A stretch of 64,000 nt of DNA from Hygrophila difformis (Eukaryota > Streptophyta > Magnoliopsida > Lamiales > Acanthaceae), in assembly GCA_030278955.1 (NCBI GenBank), contig JAOANR010000015.1, positions 18,943,073 through 19,007,072 of the forward strand, written 5' to 3'. Below are positions 32,548-43,559 of this stretch, piece by piece; positions within the stretch are counted from its first letter, which is position 1, and the number at the start of each line of letters is the position of its first letter. A program made the position numbers and the translations under genes. The notes beneath the pieces are model-generated. The model did not search any database. It saw nothing but the letters and a program-made list of their open reading frames with translations, and was not told the origin of the DNA.

Positions 32548-33989
32548 TTAAGAGCCACCATACTGGGAGCCTCCATCGTCGGCATCCACCCAGTTCTCAC
32601 TCCCCCGAGATTCCATCTCCTCCCCATCATGAATAGCATCATCTGGAATATTTTGGAGAAGTAGGAATTGATTGCCAGAGACCAACCCCTTAGACGTCTC
32701 CCCCTCCTCATATATCCGGCGGCCATGCTCTAACCGAGGCCTTTTAACCCCAAGAGAGTTAGCAAACCCACGACTCGCTCCTTTCTCAAAGGGAACCAGT
32801 GTCATCGCAACATCTTGTGGCTCATCCGATGCCACAGGTTGTGGAACGGCAGCCACCTGCTTACCCTTCACAGCGCTCCTCTCCCCTTCAGCAACATCCT
32901 TGTGCTCGGCAGTAGTCTCCTTATCCTCCGCCTTGGGAGTAGTCTGTTTAGTGTCATCATTCCTAGGCCGAGGTTGTCGAGGTTTGCGATTACCCCGTCG
33001 CACCACTTTGAGCCACTCGCCAAAGACAGGCTCGTGACTATGTTCATCAACATCTTTCATGCCTTGGTCCCCATGTACGTCTACAGATTTGGCCGACTTT
33101 TCAGGCTCCGGCTCCTCCCCCTTCGGCGGCTCCTTAACATTAGTGTAATCCCTTTCATAATGTCCGTAACAGCACACTTAGTACAGAAAAGATGTAGTCC
33201 TTCATAAGATATTGAGATCAACTCGTCTTGCACAAGGATCTTCCCCGTGATAGCTTTTGTTAGATCAAGGGCAACACAGACCCTAGCAAATCGCCCCTTC
33301 GATGAATCACGCGTGCTGTTATCGAACTTGATAACATCACCAATCCCGGAAGCCAAAGCCCACAAAATATCTTCACGAAACCGATGCATCGACAGACCAT
33401 TCATCCGAGCCCACACCAGGGTTTTGTTGACCTTTGTTGTCCGTGGGTTGAAATCACGCGACCATGGCATTATTGCAAGATAATGATCAAAGATCATCCA
33501 GGGGCCTCCATTAACCACAGTCTCACGATCCGATAAAAGATCAAACTTGACAACAAATCAGCCGGAGCCAACATCAATGAGAGTCATATTCCCTTGAACC
33601 TTCCACATACGTTTAAGGCGATCATGCAGCGCCATGTAACCGATGTACGTTCCGAGTGGCTTGATAACCAAGGCTTCCTCCCAATCCCTACTAGCTTCAA
33701 TTTCAATCTCTTCAGCAATGGTGAATCGCGGGATCGAGCCGTTAGGCCCAACATAACTCTTGGTGATGAGACCTTCGGCGAGCAGATCACGGCGGGCTCG
33801 CACCGGATTGGTATGGCGCGTCCCGCCCTTCAAGAGGTCGGCAAAGGACAGTGAAGCACCCCCTGGGTCATGGAGGTCGTGCGCCACCACCCCTGGTGGC
33901 GCGCCAACAGCGGCGGACGGCGGTGTGGCGGCTTGAGGCACGGAGGCGGAGAACGAAGTTTTAGGCGGAGGAAACCCTAGGTTAGACAT
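32548..33989 (-). pseudogene. LINE ORF1 (DUF4283-like domain and zinc knuckle)
   Basis: ORF1 binds the element RNA. It starts MSNLGFPPPKTSF at 33,989. A DUF4283-like core follows ('YMALHDRLKRMWKVQGNMTLIDVGSG', then 'FVVKFDLLSDRETVVNGGPW' and 'RDFNPRTTKVNKTLVWARM'). An in-frame TGA at 33,558 interrupts the core. A frameshift near 33,177 splits the zinc knuckle: CTKC in one frame, CCYGHYERDY in the next, where the last Cys is replaced by Tyr. The C-terminal part (32,548-33,177) is charged and low in complexity. Confidence 0.85.
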
Positions 33990-34006
33990 GTTTTTCCTTT
34001 ATTAAT

Positions 34007-34024
34007 TTAGCAATACGACAATAA
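34007..34024. repeat. Right target-site duplication of the LINE (18 bp)
   Basis: Exact copy of 25,795-25,812. Confidence 0.92.
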
Positions 34025-34609
34025 ATTGATTAAACTATGGTCATATATCCCAAAATCATATCATTATTAAAATCAACAAAATAATATTTATTCAATGCAC
34101 TAAATTGTACTCATATATAAATTATTGGTAGTGGCATATTGTATATTGCTCAGTTACTGTACAATACATACATGTATTCATGTAATACTTAAAATAGTTT
34201 AAGGAGCTTGAAGAAGTAATCGATATAATAAAATTGAACAATTTTATTTGTTAAATTTGATTTTTTTTAATTCACATTTTCACATTCCCACCCATTGAGC
34301 GGGAATGTGAAAAATATGAATTAAAACATAGTTTGACACTATTAACTGTTTAACTTTGATTCAGTGTTTTTTGTTACAGATGGTTTTTTGGCAATATTCA
34401 CTGTTTAACTTTGATTCAAATTTTTATCATAGTTATGTAAGAAAAAACATTGTTAAGTGAGATCTTGTTAGGTTCGTCTAATCTTGCAGTTTTAGACAAT
34501 TAACTTTTTATAACTTTTCGTTGTATACAATTTAAGTTATTAACCGTTAAAAATGTGTATCGACATACGTGCTGGGTGGGTCCGTAACAAAAATAGTGAG
34601 ACGGAGGAT
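34025..34609. other. AT-rich region with a damaged Stowaway-like MITE
   Basis: No gene was seen. From about 34,330 the sequence matches the MITE family also found at 35,434, 35,955 and 44,366 ('actgtttaactttgattca', 'agatcttgttaggttcgtct'). It ends in a terminal-repeat-like 'gagacggagg' at 34,600-34,609. The left end is not clear. A small inverted repeat (cacattcccaccca... gggaatgtg) lies at 34,283-34,311. Confidence 0.55.
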
Positions 34610-34802
34610 GTATAATTTCAACTAATAAAGTAAATTATTAAAAATAATAACAAATATTGAATTATATTAAAAATAAATAAATATAATATCAACCCATAAA
34701 GTTTTTGCTACATATTTGGTCGTCTTTTTTTTTTATCCATATCAATTAATGAAATTAAATTATCTAATGTGAATTTCGGCTCAAATTTGGTTCTCCTAGT
34801 AC
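34610..34802 (-). repeat. Right arm of the long inverted repeat
   Basis: Reverse complement of 25,497-25,694, beginning next to the end of the MITE. Confidence 0.7.
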
Positions 34803-34814
34803 TTTTATATACTT

Positions 34815-35433
34815 ACTTCATTTTTTTTATAGTAAACTATGACCCATCTTTGTTACTGTTTGTTATCTAACTTTGTCTCATGTTTATACAACATCTATAG
34901 AAGAGAAAATGTAGTCAAGTGGGATCTCGTTGGATTCGCCTCATCTTGTAGTTTTAAAATATCAAACTTTTAGAATTTTTACTTGTACACATTTTGAGTT
35001 ATTAAGCGTTAAAAATGTATATTGGATTGCGTGCAGAAAGTGAATAAAGATGAAATAGGTAGTTACTGTTCATAAGGGAATTTTTGTGAGAGATAATTGA
35101 TTGGTTACTGTTCATAAGGGTATGCTAATGTTCATAAGGGATATTTATTTTTATATATTATATAGATAGATATGTGGGACCAAGTTGTTATAATGTTTAA
35201 GTTATGAGAACAAGTGTGTATTATATTGTTAGTAGTGGTTTGGAGGACTGAATTGGTTATCATTAAAGAAGTTAGTGGATCGATTGAGAAATTTAAATAC
35301 ATTTTGTGATGTTTTGGAACAAGCGGATCTGATAGCAGATTGTCTCATAGTTCTTTCCGAATTTACTAACGGGTCCATTATCTCCCAAACATCCTTGAGG
35401 ACGAATTTGGAATTAAGGGGTGGCTATGATTTA
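34815..35433. other. AT-rich region with another MITE relative
   Basis: 34,850-35,040 matches the same MITE family without clear ends. 'gttactgttcataaggg' is repeated at 35,063, 35,103 and, in part, 35,128. No gene was seen. Confidence 0.5.
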
Positions 35434-35693
35434 TACTCTCTCCGTATTCAAATAATTTTAACATTCTTTATTTTCACGCAATCCAATACACATTTTTAAA
35501 TAGTAATATCTCAAATTTCATAAAATAAAACATTATGAAATTTTAAGATTATAAAACTACGTGATTAGACGAATCTAACAATATCTCTCTTGATGGTGTT
35601 TTATCTTGTATAACTGTGTTAAAAAATTAAATCAAAATTAATGAATAGTGTTTACTATGCAAATGTAATAATTACTAAAATAGGGAGGAAGTA
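35434..35693 (-). mobile_element. Stowaway-like MITE
   Basis: Ends 'tactctctccgtattca' and, reversed, 'tacttcctccctatttta' lie next to TA. The inside matches the family in reverse, relative to the copy at 35,955. Confidence 0.7.
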
Positions 35694-35954
35694 TGTTGGA
35701 AACTCATAAGTGATAGTAAGTTTTTACCGTTTTACCTTACCAAAGCAGTAGCATGATAACATAGGGAGTAGGGAGGCGAAATGGTTCTCATGCAAAAGTA
35801 TGTACTGGATATTTTATAGCCATTGGATCCCAAACTAAATCAATGGTTAATATTGATTATAGGGATAAATATGTCATTATACCTTTTAAACTTAAATAGT
35901 AGTATAAAATTGTACACATGATTACTTTCCTACTTAATATTTCTTTTCTCATAT

Positions 35955-36214
35955 TACCTCCGTTCTCAAGAAAGTGATACATTTGAGTTTTTGACACTAT
36001 TCATTATTCAACTTTAATTCACGTTTATACAATAGTTATAAAAGAAAAAATATATTCAAGTGAGATCTTGTTAAAATCGTCTCATCTTGTAGTTTTAGAA
36101 TATCAAATTTTTATAATTTTTACTTATACACAATGTGAGTATTAATTGTTAAAATTATGCATTGGATTGCGTGCACAGATGATGTGTTGCATTTTCATGA
36201 GAACGGAGGAAGTA
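35955..36214 (+). mobile_element. Stowaway-like MITE
   Basis: Terminal repeats 'tacctccgttctcaag' and, reversed, 'tacttcctccgttctcat' flank about 260 bp. The inside holds 'agatcttgttaaaatcgtct' and 'ttggattgcgtgcaca', as in the other copies. Confidence 0.75.
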
Positions 36215-36289
36215 CATCTTTATTGATTTGTGTAAGTAAGTACTCTGGTGTATTACATTCTTAATAAAAATCAATGTCACCATTCCACA

Positions 36290-36800
36290 TGAGAGAGAGA
36301 ATGTTAAATCTTTCCGCATAAGAGAGAATGTTAAATACTTCAAGACAGAATGTTAAATACAACAAAACAGAATAGTTGAAATAGCATGACAGAATGCTAC
36401 ATATAACAAGACAAAATATAACACAGAATGTCATTTTCCACATGAAAAATGTTAAATAGAACAAAACAGAATGGTTAAAATAGCAAGACAGAATATCACT
36501 TATAACAAGACAGAATATAACATATTTCAAGACAAAATATTATATTTTTTAACATTCTGTTTCGGAATATGTCAACATTCTGTTCCAGAATATATGTCAC
36601 ATTCTGTTTATTGCACCTTGACATTCTGTCTATTTGTTATGTCTTAGAATAGGAATAAATTCAGTCTGAAAAATAAAAGCATACTTCTATTTAACATTTT
36701 GTTCTCAAATATGTAATATTCTGTGTGCAACCGTATAACATTCTGTTTTGCGAGTGTATAGCATTCTGTTTGCAAGTGTCTAATATTTTGTTCTCAATTA
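36290..36800. repeat. Inverted array of a short CAGAATGT-type motif
   Basis: About twelve copies of acagaatgtta or variants run rightwards from 36,297 to 36,540, then about ten copies of its reverse complement (aacattctgtt) run from 36,549 to 36,795. The centre is near 36,545. No ORF is supported. Confidence 0.75.
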
Positions 36801-37245
36801 TATTCTGTAACATTCTCAATTTTATAAATTTTTGAAACAGATATAGAAACTTTTAGCAATAAATCTTTAATTTCTTTGAATAAAATTGTGTTAAATTTAA
36901 TTGAATTTGAATAGTCACTATCTTCACAAATTATGGAGCATCATTACCTGCAAAAAAATATAATTATTACCTGCAAAATTATAATTACAATAAAATGAAA
37001 ATGAAAATAAAAATAAATAAATAAATATAATTTATCAAATTACATTTATACCCTTATTATTGTATTTAAACCATTGATTTAACATATTTTAATATGATTG
37101 AATGGTTAAGACTTAAGATAGGAACCATACCGGTAGGGAGGGGCTGTTAAGCAAGTCCCTGCGAATTTTCACAATCCGAATACTATCAGTCTATCACACC
37201 GTGAAATTTTCGCAGGCCTCTCTTCTGCGGTCACACCAAAAAGCT
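36801..37245. other. Upstream region of THIM
   Basis: AT-rich sequence. A 4-bp simple repeat (aaataaataaat) lies near 37,013-37,030. I could not pick a TATA box with confidence. Confidence 0.4.
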
Positions 37246-39394
37246 ATGGCGGTCGAATCCCTCGGCGGCCACGGCCCTATGGAATTGCCAACGGATAACA
37301 TGCCAGACACCGCCGAATCGTGGGCCCGACAAGCGTGGTCACACTTGCATTCCGTCCGCCAAGCCTCCCCCCTAATCCAGTGCATCACAAACTTCGTGTC
37401 CATGGATCTCGTCGCCAATGTTCTTCTCTCCGCCGGCGCATCCCCGGCCATGATACACTCCGCTGAAGAAATCCCTGATTTCACCCCCAAAACCCACGCG
37501 CTCTACATAAACGTCGGAACCCTCACCCCCGACTGGCTACCGGCGATGAAGACCGCCGCTCGAGTTGCGAATGACTGTAACAAGCCTTGGGTCCTGGACC
37601 CAGTGGCCGCTGGCGCTTCCGGTTACCGGTTAAAGGCATGTTTGGAGTTGCTGAAATTGAGGCCGGCTGTTGTGAGGGGAAATGCTTCTGAGATTATGGC
37701 TCTTTTCAAGGGTTCTGTGGATGGAACTTCCAAGGTATGTGAATTTTAACTTTCTATATTTGCGACATGTAATAATTTCAAATTATTGTTGATTTTAATA
37801 TTTTATTTTTGTGGTATTGGGCTAAATCGTTAATTGTTTTATCAAGACTCTAGTTGCCTTATAGTATTTATAATTCTTCCTTATAGTATATGATTTTGAA
37901 AGAGATAAGCAGCAAACGTCATCTTGTTGGCTTGTAGGTTGTATTCTAGAAAGGAAGTTGAGATTTAATTTCACTGGTGAAAGATTTTAACTTTTATGTG
38001 GAAACTTGGATTCACATTGGATATGTATATTTGTTTCTTGATGACTTGATAGGTTGTGTTCAGCTATTGTTCATTTAGGCAAAAGAAACACGGTGTGGAT
38101 GGAACATCATATTTCCTTAGAAAATAGTCTCCATGTCGATTGTAGATGAGCCCTTGTGGGCAATCATACATCATATATCTCATAGGATCATTGTAAGCAG
38201 GCAGGGGACTTTGATTCTGTGATTTTGGGAGGTCTTTTTCTCATCCCATTGTGTTTCTAGTTTTAATTCGTTTCATATGTATATATTTTGCCTTATATGT
38301 GGATATAGTATAGTTTCTGTTGAGAATATGTTACTACTTTCTCATCATTTTATCTTATTGTAGGAAGTTGGCTGTTGGCTGTATGAGTTATAGACTTGAC
38401 AAAATGTTCATAATGGTTAACCACTAACCAGAAACTGAACTGAATCATGGAGTTGGGTAGGATACTTCAGTTGAATGTTTTTGGATCAGAGTGACATCTT
38501 TTATCGAATTACGCATCGTGGCTTGGTTGTTCGATAGTGATTGATTATTGTACATTTGTACCCCCACCCCTGGTTTAGAGTTGATGTTTGAGGTGAACTA
38601 TATAACTATTTTACAATGTACGGATCACGTGTTGCTGATATCTTACATCAATTATGCCATTGCCATCACAATTAAGAAGTCACTTTTCTGTGGTTATGAC
38701 TTGTGACTTATGAGTTATGATTTCATTTTTAATTCATAATTTGGCCATATTATTATCCTTGGTTGTAGTTTAATTACTCTATCCATTTATATATGATTGC
38801 TACCTAAGGCCGTCGATGATGATCACAAGTATTTGTCATTTTTGTATCTATATGGCATTCCCTCCGTGATATGATGACAAGTACTAAATTGCCTTGTGTA
38901 TGTAAATGCATGTTTTTCTTAGTTTGTAGTGTAAATTCATCCCAAGAAGAGATGTTTGATGTCAAATTATATTGCTCACTATGTCCTTTTCCCCCCTTTC
39001 CCAGGGTGTTGACAGCATGCATGAATCAAAAGATGCAGTTGAAGCAGCAAGGGCCCTTGCTCAGATTACTGGAAGCATAATAGCTGTATCAGGTGCAGTT
39101 GACATTGTCACAGACGGTAGGCAGGTGGTGGGTGCGAGAAATGGGGTCCCTATGCTGCAAAAGATCACGGCAACAGGGTGCTCGGTCACTGCCCTAATCG
39201 CTGCATTCATAGCTGTCCATCCAACGCGGCAACTTGAAGCCACTGCTACTGCATTATCTGTATTTGGGCTCGCTGGTGAGATCGCGATGGACAAGGCTAG
39301 CGGCCCAGGTTCATTGCGCGTCTACTTGATCGATGCTCTTCATGCACTGGATCATGATACTGTGCATCAACAGGCAAAGATTGGCAACATGTGA
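37246..39394 (+). CDS. THIM: Hydroxyethylthiazole kinase, two exons (37,246-37,734 and 39,005-39,394), 292 aa
   Basis: It phosphorylates 4-methyl-5-(2-hydroxyethyl)thiazole with ATP, salvaging the thiazole half of thiamine. Start is the first ATG of the frame (MAVESLGG). The intron is GT-AG, 1,270 bp, phase 0, between 'DGTSK' and 'GVDSM'. ThiM-family landmarks are QCITNFVSMDLVANVLLSAG and GASPAM (about 48-75), VLDPVAAGASGYR (about 121-133), the RGNASEI motif (about 148-154), and the ATGCSVTALIAAF nucleotide and catalytic loop with its Cys (second exon). Length fits the family, with a short N-terminal extension that does not look like a strong transit peptide, so a cytosolic location is likely. 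A MITE lies just after the gene. Confidence 0.95.
37735..39004 (+). other. THIM intron
   Basis: Starts gtatgtgaat, ends tttcccag. It is AT-rich with a polypyrimidine tract before the acceptor. No gene inside. Confidence 0.9.
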
Positions 39395-39429
39395 GTGAAG
39401 AAAGTATGGCTATTTTTTGTGCCCTTATA

Positions 39430-39597
39430 TACTCCCTCCATTTTTGTATGTCTCTCATTTCCTTTGGCACGTTTATTAGTAAATTCCCCCCATCTCTCCT
39501 ATTTTCCCACCCACTTTATTTTACAAAAATAGAAATATCACACTTATTTTGAAACAGCCAAAGGGAACAAAGGACACTTGGTGAAATGGGGGGAGTA
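39430..39597. mobile_element. Stowaway-like MITE downstream of THIM
   Basis: Terminal repeats 'tactccctccatttttgt' and, reversed, 'tactccccccatttcacc' with flanking TA, about 168 bp. It begins 36 bp after the THIM stop, so it probably lies in the 3' UTR. Confidence 0.75.
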
Positions 39598-40812
39598 TAT
39601 GTGCGTGTATGTATGTATGTACTATATGTATTTTGATGGATGATGCAGGAGTTCCTTCTATAGGCAATCAATAAAAGTTAGGAATAGAGGTATTTGGAGT
39701 TAACCGATTCGGTTAACCCTTTCACTATCCAATCCTTATAGTTTTCATATTCTCCCCTTCTGCCCTCCTTTGTACTTTTGCAGGTATGAGCTTTTAAGCA
39801 TAATGCAGAGAAAAATTTAGTAATTGAAGGGATCTTTATAGAGCAGTGATTACTGATTAGATGCTAAGATAAACGTTTAGGGCAATGACTGTACATATAC
39901 GGGCGAACATCCGATTAATGGTTTGGTTTTTCCTAAAACTGAACTAAATCGACAAAACCCAAATTTTGAAAAAAAATCAAATGGATTGGGTAAAACTTTG
40001 TAAACACAATAATTTAATTAGGAATTTGACCTATCATATGCAAGAAAAAATGTTCTGGGTTTCTTTACATTTACAATGTCTATAAATGGGACTTATGTAT
40101 TTGTAATTAACACACATCTTAATTAAATACTTTAAAAATTACAGTCTTTACTTTTACAATGTCTTTATTACCTCCTTTACTACTTAAAACGCAATAATCC
40201 TAAAACATTAAAAAAAAAAAAGATTCGGAGCAATTTCATATTCCCAGTAATCTTATATTTCCAGCAATCACATTTCCACTGGTAATCTAACATCACTCAA
40301 ACCAAACAGACCCTTAATTTATTTAAGACAAATTGAAATCCTTGATCTACTCGAGACAAATCAAAAGGATTATCTGGTCCCGTCTTTTTAGACACCTCCT
40401 CAATGATCAGTATAGCGTGAACAAGCAATGAAAGGTAACTAACTGTGAAAATTGTCTTATCTCAGGAAAAAAGCTATAAGTCTCGCACTAGAACTAAAAG
40501 CACCCTAATTGAAGATCAAGAATCTTAAGGAAGGAAGAAGCGGAAGAACCATAATTCTCGCACCACAAGTCAAAGTGCTCAAACTGGAGACCAAACAAGC
40601 ATAAATGAAGAGAAAGCGCGAGATGTGGACAATCCAGTTATGGCACGAAGAGACAGAAGTGCCTAAAAATGGCTATCGCGCGCATGAGTTGCATCTCTTG
40701 AGCAGACAAATTAAAGCGTGTGAAGCAATTCATGGCAGTTTCAGGTGATTACTTCCACCCAGCTATAGAAGACCTTTAGCTCATTGGAAGGTTGTTCAAG
40801 AGTTGAGCATCT
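39598..40812. other. Intergenic region with no gene recognised
   Basis: AT-rich sequence with a short 'gtatgtatgta' run at 39,608 and an A-run near 40,210. No ORF or RNA gene is supported. Confidence 0.5.
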
Positions 40813-42350
40813 TGTAACACCCCCGCTCTTCCAAAGCCGTCACACCATGAGCTGAAGTGCAACAGCACAAGTGGGTGCAGGCGTGCAGGTGCTACATGCC
40901 ATGTATTCCGGGTTGTCCAAAATACGCTTCGGCTGAATCGCAACGCACCAATCATCAAAGTTCGCCGTCTTGGCTTATAGCACTGGGATGGCATAAAATA
41001 AGTCGAATTCGGCCGGGTGTCGTTGGCTAGTTACTATATGCCAGTGCTCATAACACCTCATTTAGTGTAAAATGAGCATAAATCAATGAACAAGGAGTTC
41101 AACCCCCAAACCATGGCAATATCACTAAAACGCATATTGCAAACTTTAACACTGATTAATACATTAACAAGTTGCCCATAATTTGAAAAACACATGTTTG
41201 CCAAGGCAAAGTCATGCTAAAACCATATTCAAAGACATCCATGCCAAGGTATGCCAAAATACATCAAGTTCTATCCTCACAAGGGCTTCCAAAATACATG
41301 TTGAAAAGGAAGTGATAGTTTTAAAATATAGCCAACCCCAATGTGCCCTTGTCGCCCTTGTCGAATGATACATCATGGTCCTCACAAATATCGAACCCTG
41401 AAAAAAAAAAGTTGGGGAAACAAAGTTAATATAACGCGCTAAGTAAGTAGACCCTCACCCCGAAGGAGTTCGGAGGTCTGAATTCGGAAACAATTATAAA
41501 TATTTGGAAAGGAAGTTTGGCATGCATAAACAATAGTAGTTATACATCAGTGTGTTGTAATCTAATTTTCGGAAGCAGACCAATACAATACTATGTGTTT
41601 CCAAAAATAACATCTCAACCAACGTGTGGAGTAGGTACCCTGACGTAGGGCCCACTTCGCACCACACTCAAGGGCTTCAAGAGGTCGAAAATTTCTGAAA
41701 CTCACAGGGAACCACATTAGTGTCGTGCCGAAGTATCCAAGGGTATCCATCGTGAGACACTCATTTATGCGCTAAAAATGATAGAGGTGGCAGCACCCGA
41801 CCCAATACGTGCACCCTGTTTTACCCTCACATGGGCTCCTAAAATACATGTTTAAAAGAAGTATTAGTTTTAAAATATAGCCATCCCCAATGTGCCCGTG
41901 CCGAATGATGCATAATGGGTCCTCACAAATGTCGAAACCTGAAAATTAGGTGGGGTAAACAAAGCAACATAACGTACTAATTAACTAGACCCACACGCTA
42001 AAGGAGCTCGAAGATCTCAATTCGGAAATGGTTATAAAAATTCGGAAAGTTTGGCATGCATAAACATCAACAGTTATACATAAGTGTGATGTAATTTAAT
42101 TTTCGAAAACAGACCAATACAACTCTGTGTTGCCGAAAATAACATCTCAACCAACATGTGGAGTAGGTAACACGCCGTAGGGTCCACTTCGCGCACTCAA
42201 TGGCGTGGAAGAGATCGGGAATTTCCTTTTACTCACAGGGAACTCCATTAGTGTCGTGCCCAAGTATCCCAGGGTATCCATCGTCAAACACTCATTTATG
42301 CATAAAAAATGATAGAGGTGGCAGCACCTGACCCAATACGTGCACCCAAC
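40813..42350 (-). repeat. Degenerate Ty3/gypsy LTR-like sequence with an internal duplication
   Basis: It starts TGTAACACCCCCGC like the other LTRs. It keeps an LTR-like layout near 41,390-41,455 ('tcgaaccctgaaaa... aaacaaagtt... ctaagtaagtagaccc', comparable to the 'ctctgtaatgg... gagtaagttaatccc' part of element A). Then about 530-550 bp are duplicated in tandem: roughly 41,265-41,818 and 41,819-42,350, for example 'taaaatatagcca' and 'gatagaggtggcagcacc' in both. No clear end or target duplication was found. Confidence 0.55.
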
Positions 42351-42404
42351 CCCTTAATAGTGGTACCATAACATGGAAACTTGTAATATAAGAGGCTGCG
42401 TGAC

Positions 42405-43005
42405 TAAGGATGGCTATGTGACCCGATAGACACGAAACCGACCCGGACCCAACCCGTTAACCTCGATTCGGGGTCTTCAGTTTCGGGTCTCGAGTTAGTT
42501 TTGGATCGAGTCCAAAATAAGTTTCCTCGGGTTGGGTCGGGGCTTAGGCCCAGCAGCGAACCCAACCCAAGATCCGGTCCGAGTATTAATGAGTAATTGT
42601 ATCACACTTTTATATGAAAATGGCTTATATGGTTATTAGTTGTTTATTTGTTTACATAATTTATTTTGAATTTTGTAATTTATTTTGTGTTTGAATTTAC
42701 TATTGTAAATTTGTTAATTGAATTATTGTATTATAATTATTTTTGTAACTTATTTCCCAGTTCATATGCAAGAAACATGATTTTTGACAATAATTTGATG
42801 TTTTGTAATGTGTTGTGAGTTAATTACCTTTCTTTTGGGGTCTTGGGTCGGGTTGGTCAGGTTCATAAAAATTTTCACTACATTCTGTCGGGTCCTTGGG
42901 TCTGGGTTCGGGTCCTCGCAGGTCTGTTCTCCTCGGGTCTCGGATCCAAAAAACCTCCCGGTTCTGGTCTTGGGTCCTGCAGGACCCGATCCATTGCCAT
43001 CCCTA
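42405..43005. mobile_element. Non-autonomous hAT-like element (601 bp)
   Basis: Terminal repeats are TAAGGATGGCTATG and, reversed, TAGGGATGGCAATGG. The 8-bp flanks TGCGTGAC (42,397-42,404) and TGTGTGAC (43,006-43,013) differ by one base, as expected for an old hAT duplication. The subterminal parts are rich in GGGTCGGGTT-type words on both sides and the centre is AT-rich. No transposase. Confidence 0.78.
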
Positions 43006-43559
43006 TGTGTGACCGGAATGCCTCGATGGAAGCTCAGGTGGCTGCTCTTTAGACGACATGCATCACTTTCGAGAGCACTGGGCTCGGCGAAGAGGCCTAA
43101 GACGGGAGAGTCAAGCCGCTCTTGCAAGTGCTTACACTGGAAAACAACGCCGAACAGTGGCGGTGCAAGGGAAATCGACTGCACTGAATTGGATTCGGAT
43201 CATGCATAGTGCGATGAATAGAAAGGGAGTTCGACCTAGCATTTATCTTTAATTGCGGATGTGTCGGGGACATTGATTAGTTATTTTAATATCGTTTTGG
43301 TCGATTATTATACCGTGACAACGTTCACTTTATGGTAAGACATGGGAAGATTAAATTACCTCAAGGTTAAGCCTGCCGAACAAATTGTTTTTACGATAAC
43401 ACAATTATAAGCTAATTTCGGAATAATATTTTGAAGTGCCTTAATCTTACATCTGATTGACTAAATAAGGATTTGGTTTATCTCATGCGCATGTCTCTAT
43501 GAGAGTTTATGGCACGGCCATAATGCTTTATAATTAAGGTAAGGGCCAGTAAATTTCCC
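43006..43559. other. Intergenic stretch before a gag remnant
   Basis: No gene recognised. It may be the decayed leader of the gag remnant that follows, but no primer site was found. Confidence 0.35.

Larger units (their letters stand above)
25813..34006 (-). mobile_element. Full-length but inactive L1-type LINE, interrupted by a solo LTR
   Basis: Bounded by an 18-bp target duplication, with an A9 tail on the element strand at 25,813-25,821. Minus the solo LTR and its duplication it is about 5.6 kb, the normal size of plant L1 elements. Order in element sense is ORF1 (33,989-32,548), endonuclease (from 32,507), reverse transcriptase, zf-RVT-like region, RNase H. Stops and frameshifts are spread through both ORFs. 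Confidence 0.93.

Noticed and set aside
37194..37490. Open frames on the minus strand opposite THIM exon 1
   Set aside because: Shadow of a GC-rich coding exon; no motif.
37246..39394. Possible TPP riboswitch, because THIM is a thiamine gene
   Set aside because: Plant TPP riboswitches are known in the 3' UTR of THIC. I saw no TPP-aptamer core (such as a CUGAGA-type motif with the expected partner) after THIM.
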